A program made the position numbers and the translations under genes. The notes under the pieces are model-generated. The model did no database searches. It was not told the DNA's origin and saw nothing but the letters and a program-made list of their open reading frames with translations. This document shows positions 62,762 through 64,000 of a DNA stretch of 64,000 bases, piece after piece (positions within the stretch are counted from its first letter, which is position 1; every line of letters starts with the position of its first letter). The stretch is taken from assembly GCA_000783305.1 (NCBI GenBank), contig JROE01000008.1, positions 480,204 to 544,203 on the forward strand, written 5' to 3'. Source of the DNA: Sphingobacteriaceae bacterium DW12 (GTDB lineage Bacteria > Bacteroidota > Bacteroidia > Sphingobacteriales > Sphingobacteriaceae).

Positions 62762-64000
62762 TTAAAAAGGAGCGTCATCAGGCATATCATTCATACGAGA
62801 AGGCATGGTGATACCACCTCCGCCAAATCCATCAAATGCTGCTGATGGATTCATTGCAGAAGAGGAGAATGAAGTAGGCTCTCCAAACCCTGCTCCAGGA
62901 TCTCCCATACCCGAGAACTCATCTTCCAAATCGACAAACTTCACAAACTTACCCACAAATCGAAGCGGTACGATTCCAGTCTCACCATTACGGTGCTTAG
63001 CGATAATAACCTCACCGACACCAGCAGTAGGACGACCTTCCTCATCTTCTGTAAGCCCATAATATTCGGGGCGATAAAGAAACAAAACCATATCCGCATC
63101 TTGCTCGATAGACCCCGATTCACGCAAATCCGAAAGCATTGGACGCTTACTATTACCTGGTCTTGACTCTACGGCACGACTCAACTGAGATAGTGCGAGT
63201 ACAGGAATATTCAATTCCTTGGCAACAGATTTCAATGCTCGAGAGATACTACCGATTTCCTGCTCACGGTTACCCCCACCCTTTCCTTCGGCTTTACCAT
63301 GCATCAGCTGCAGGTAATCGACAATAACCATTTGGATATCATGCTGGGCTTTAAGTCGACGACATTTCGCACGAAATTCGAAAACATTCAGTGCGGGTGT
63401 ATCGTCTATAATGAGAGGAGCCTCTGTCAACCTTCCGATGCGAGAATGTAGCTGTTGCCATTCATGATCGGCCAAATTACCCTTCTTGAGTTTCTCTTGT
63501 TCAATCTCGGTTTCACCTGCAATAAGACGATTCACAAGTTGAACCGATGACATCTCTAATGAGAAGACTGCCACTGCCTTACTATGATCCACGGCCGCAT
63601 TGCGCGCAACTGACAAAACGAATGCCGTCTTACCCATTGCAGGTCTTGCCGCAATGATGACCAAGTCGGATGGTTGCCACCCAGAAGTCATCCGATCGAG
63701 TGCTGTTAACCCTGATGGTACACCGGTAAGACCATCTGTCTTGTCCCTTAATAATTCCAGTTGAGAGATTGCTTCTCTCATGATGTCATCCATCTTTCGA
63801 GAATCTCGTCTTAGGTTGTTTTGTGCAATGTCAAAAAGACTTTTCTCTGCATGGTCCAACAAATCAAAGATATCGGCAGTCTCATCATACGAACTATTGA
63901 TAATTTCGGTGGAAACTTTGATTAATTCGCGTTGAATATATTTTTGAGAAATAATACGAGCATGGTACTCTATATTTGCGGCAGAAACGACACGATCGGT
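62762..64000 (-). CDS. dnaB: Replicative DNA helicase, partial
   Basis: The C-terminal 412 residues plus stop of the hexameric replicative helicase; the N-terminus lies beyond the right edge. The visible part begins within the N-terminal domain (TDRVVSAANIEYHARIISQK) and contains the linker and the RecA-like motor domain with Walker A ARPAMGKTAF, Walker B MVIVDYLQLM, LALSQLSRAVESR and QDADMVLFLYRPEYY. The C-terminal tail is Gly/Ser/Pro-rich, as often in Bacteroidota DnaB. No intein or frameshift is seen in this part. Confidence 0.95.
   Translation of the reverse strand, partial: TDRVVSAANIEYHARIISQKYIQRELIKVSTEIINSSYDETADIFDLLDHAEKSLFDIAQNNLRRDSRKMDDIMREAISQLELLRDKTDGLTGVPSGLTALDRMTSGWQPSDLVIIAARPAMGKTAFVLSVARNAAVDHSKAVAVFSLEMSSVQLVNRLIAGETEIEQEKLKKGNLADHEWQQLHSRIGRLTEAPLIIDDTPALNVFEFRAKCRRLKAQHDIQMVIVDYLQLMHGKAEGKGGGNREQEIGSISRALKSVAKELNIPVLALSQLSRAVESRPGNSKRPMLSDLRESGSIEQDADMVLFLYRPEYYGLTEDEEGRPTAGVGEVIIAKHRNGETGIVPLRFVGKFVKFVDLEDEFSGMGDPGAGFGEPTSFSSSAMNPSAAFDGFGGGGITMPSRMNDMPDDAPF

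Overview
The window reads as chromosomal DNA of a Bacteroidota bacterium, most likely a Sphingobacterium-like member of the Sphingobacteriaceae. The grounds are a SusC/SusD pair with its own ECF sigma factor and FecR, a type IX secretion plug protein, a kdp locus with a split KdpD, Bacteroidota-type -7 boxes (TAnnTTTG) in front of several genes, and few Shine-Dalgarno sites. No rRNA, tRNA, CRISPR array, complete insertion sequence or integrase was seen. Both ends cut through genes: an RND permease on the left and dnaB on the right.

Layout. 1-8.9 kb is a metal-handling region. An RND permease and a TolC-family protein run leftward, with a small Cys-rich secreted protein next to them. Running rightward are a Cys/His-rich secreted protein, two DUF3347 proteins, a haem-binding-domain protein and a multicopper oxidase with an extra C-terminal barrel-like domain. 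9-14.7 kb holds a phosphodiesterase, rlmF, glmM, a PAP2 phosphatase, a ZIP transporter and a MarR regulator. 14.8-17.3 kb is feoA-feoB plus a 55-residue FeoB-associated protein. 17.5-22 kb holds a DUF4139 protein, a T9SS plug protein and an amino-acid permease. 22-23.1 kb is a gene-poor patch with a strictly 21-bp-periodic repeat tract and an HTH gene remnant. 23.1-26 kb holds a class IV aminotransferase, rluD and a PLP enzyme of the ACC deaminase/D-cysteine desulfhydrase family.

26-33 kb is a TonB-dependent uptake system: ECF sigma, FecR, SusC with an STN signalling domain, and SusD. Then come a Crp/Fnr regulator and a mini-GNAT protein. 34.6-46.2 kb is an extended potassium (kdp) locus on the minus strand. 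It contains an NtrC-type regulator, two small related soluble proteins, two single-helix microproteins (one is KdpF), KdpA, KdpB, KdpC, a porin-like protein, a short KdpD without kinase domain, and a separate HAMP-PAS histidine kinase. The kinase is preceded by four identical 87-bp tandem repeats, and related elements lie before kdpC and kdpA. 46.3-50.7 kb holds a UbiD-family decarboxylase, an NmrA-like protein and a DASH-type cryptochrome. 50.9-55 kb is sucA-sucB. The rest is an outer-membrane protein, two sulfatase-fold LTA-synthase-like membrane enzymes, valS and dnaB.

The most unusual items are the 21-bp-phased tract (22395-22680), the kdp microprotein/soluble-protein modules (43708-44597), the repeat family inside the kdp locus, and the multicopper oxidase/barrel fusion. 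Functions are assigned from motifs and family resemblance read by eye; no database search was run.
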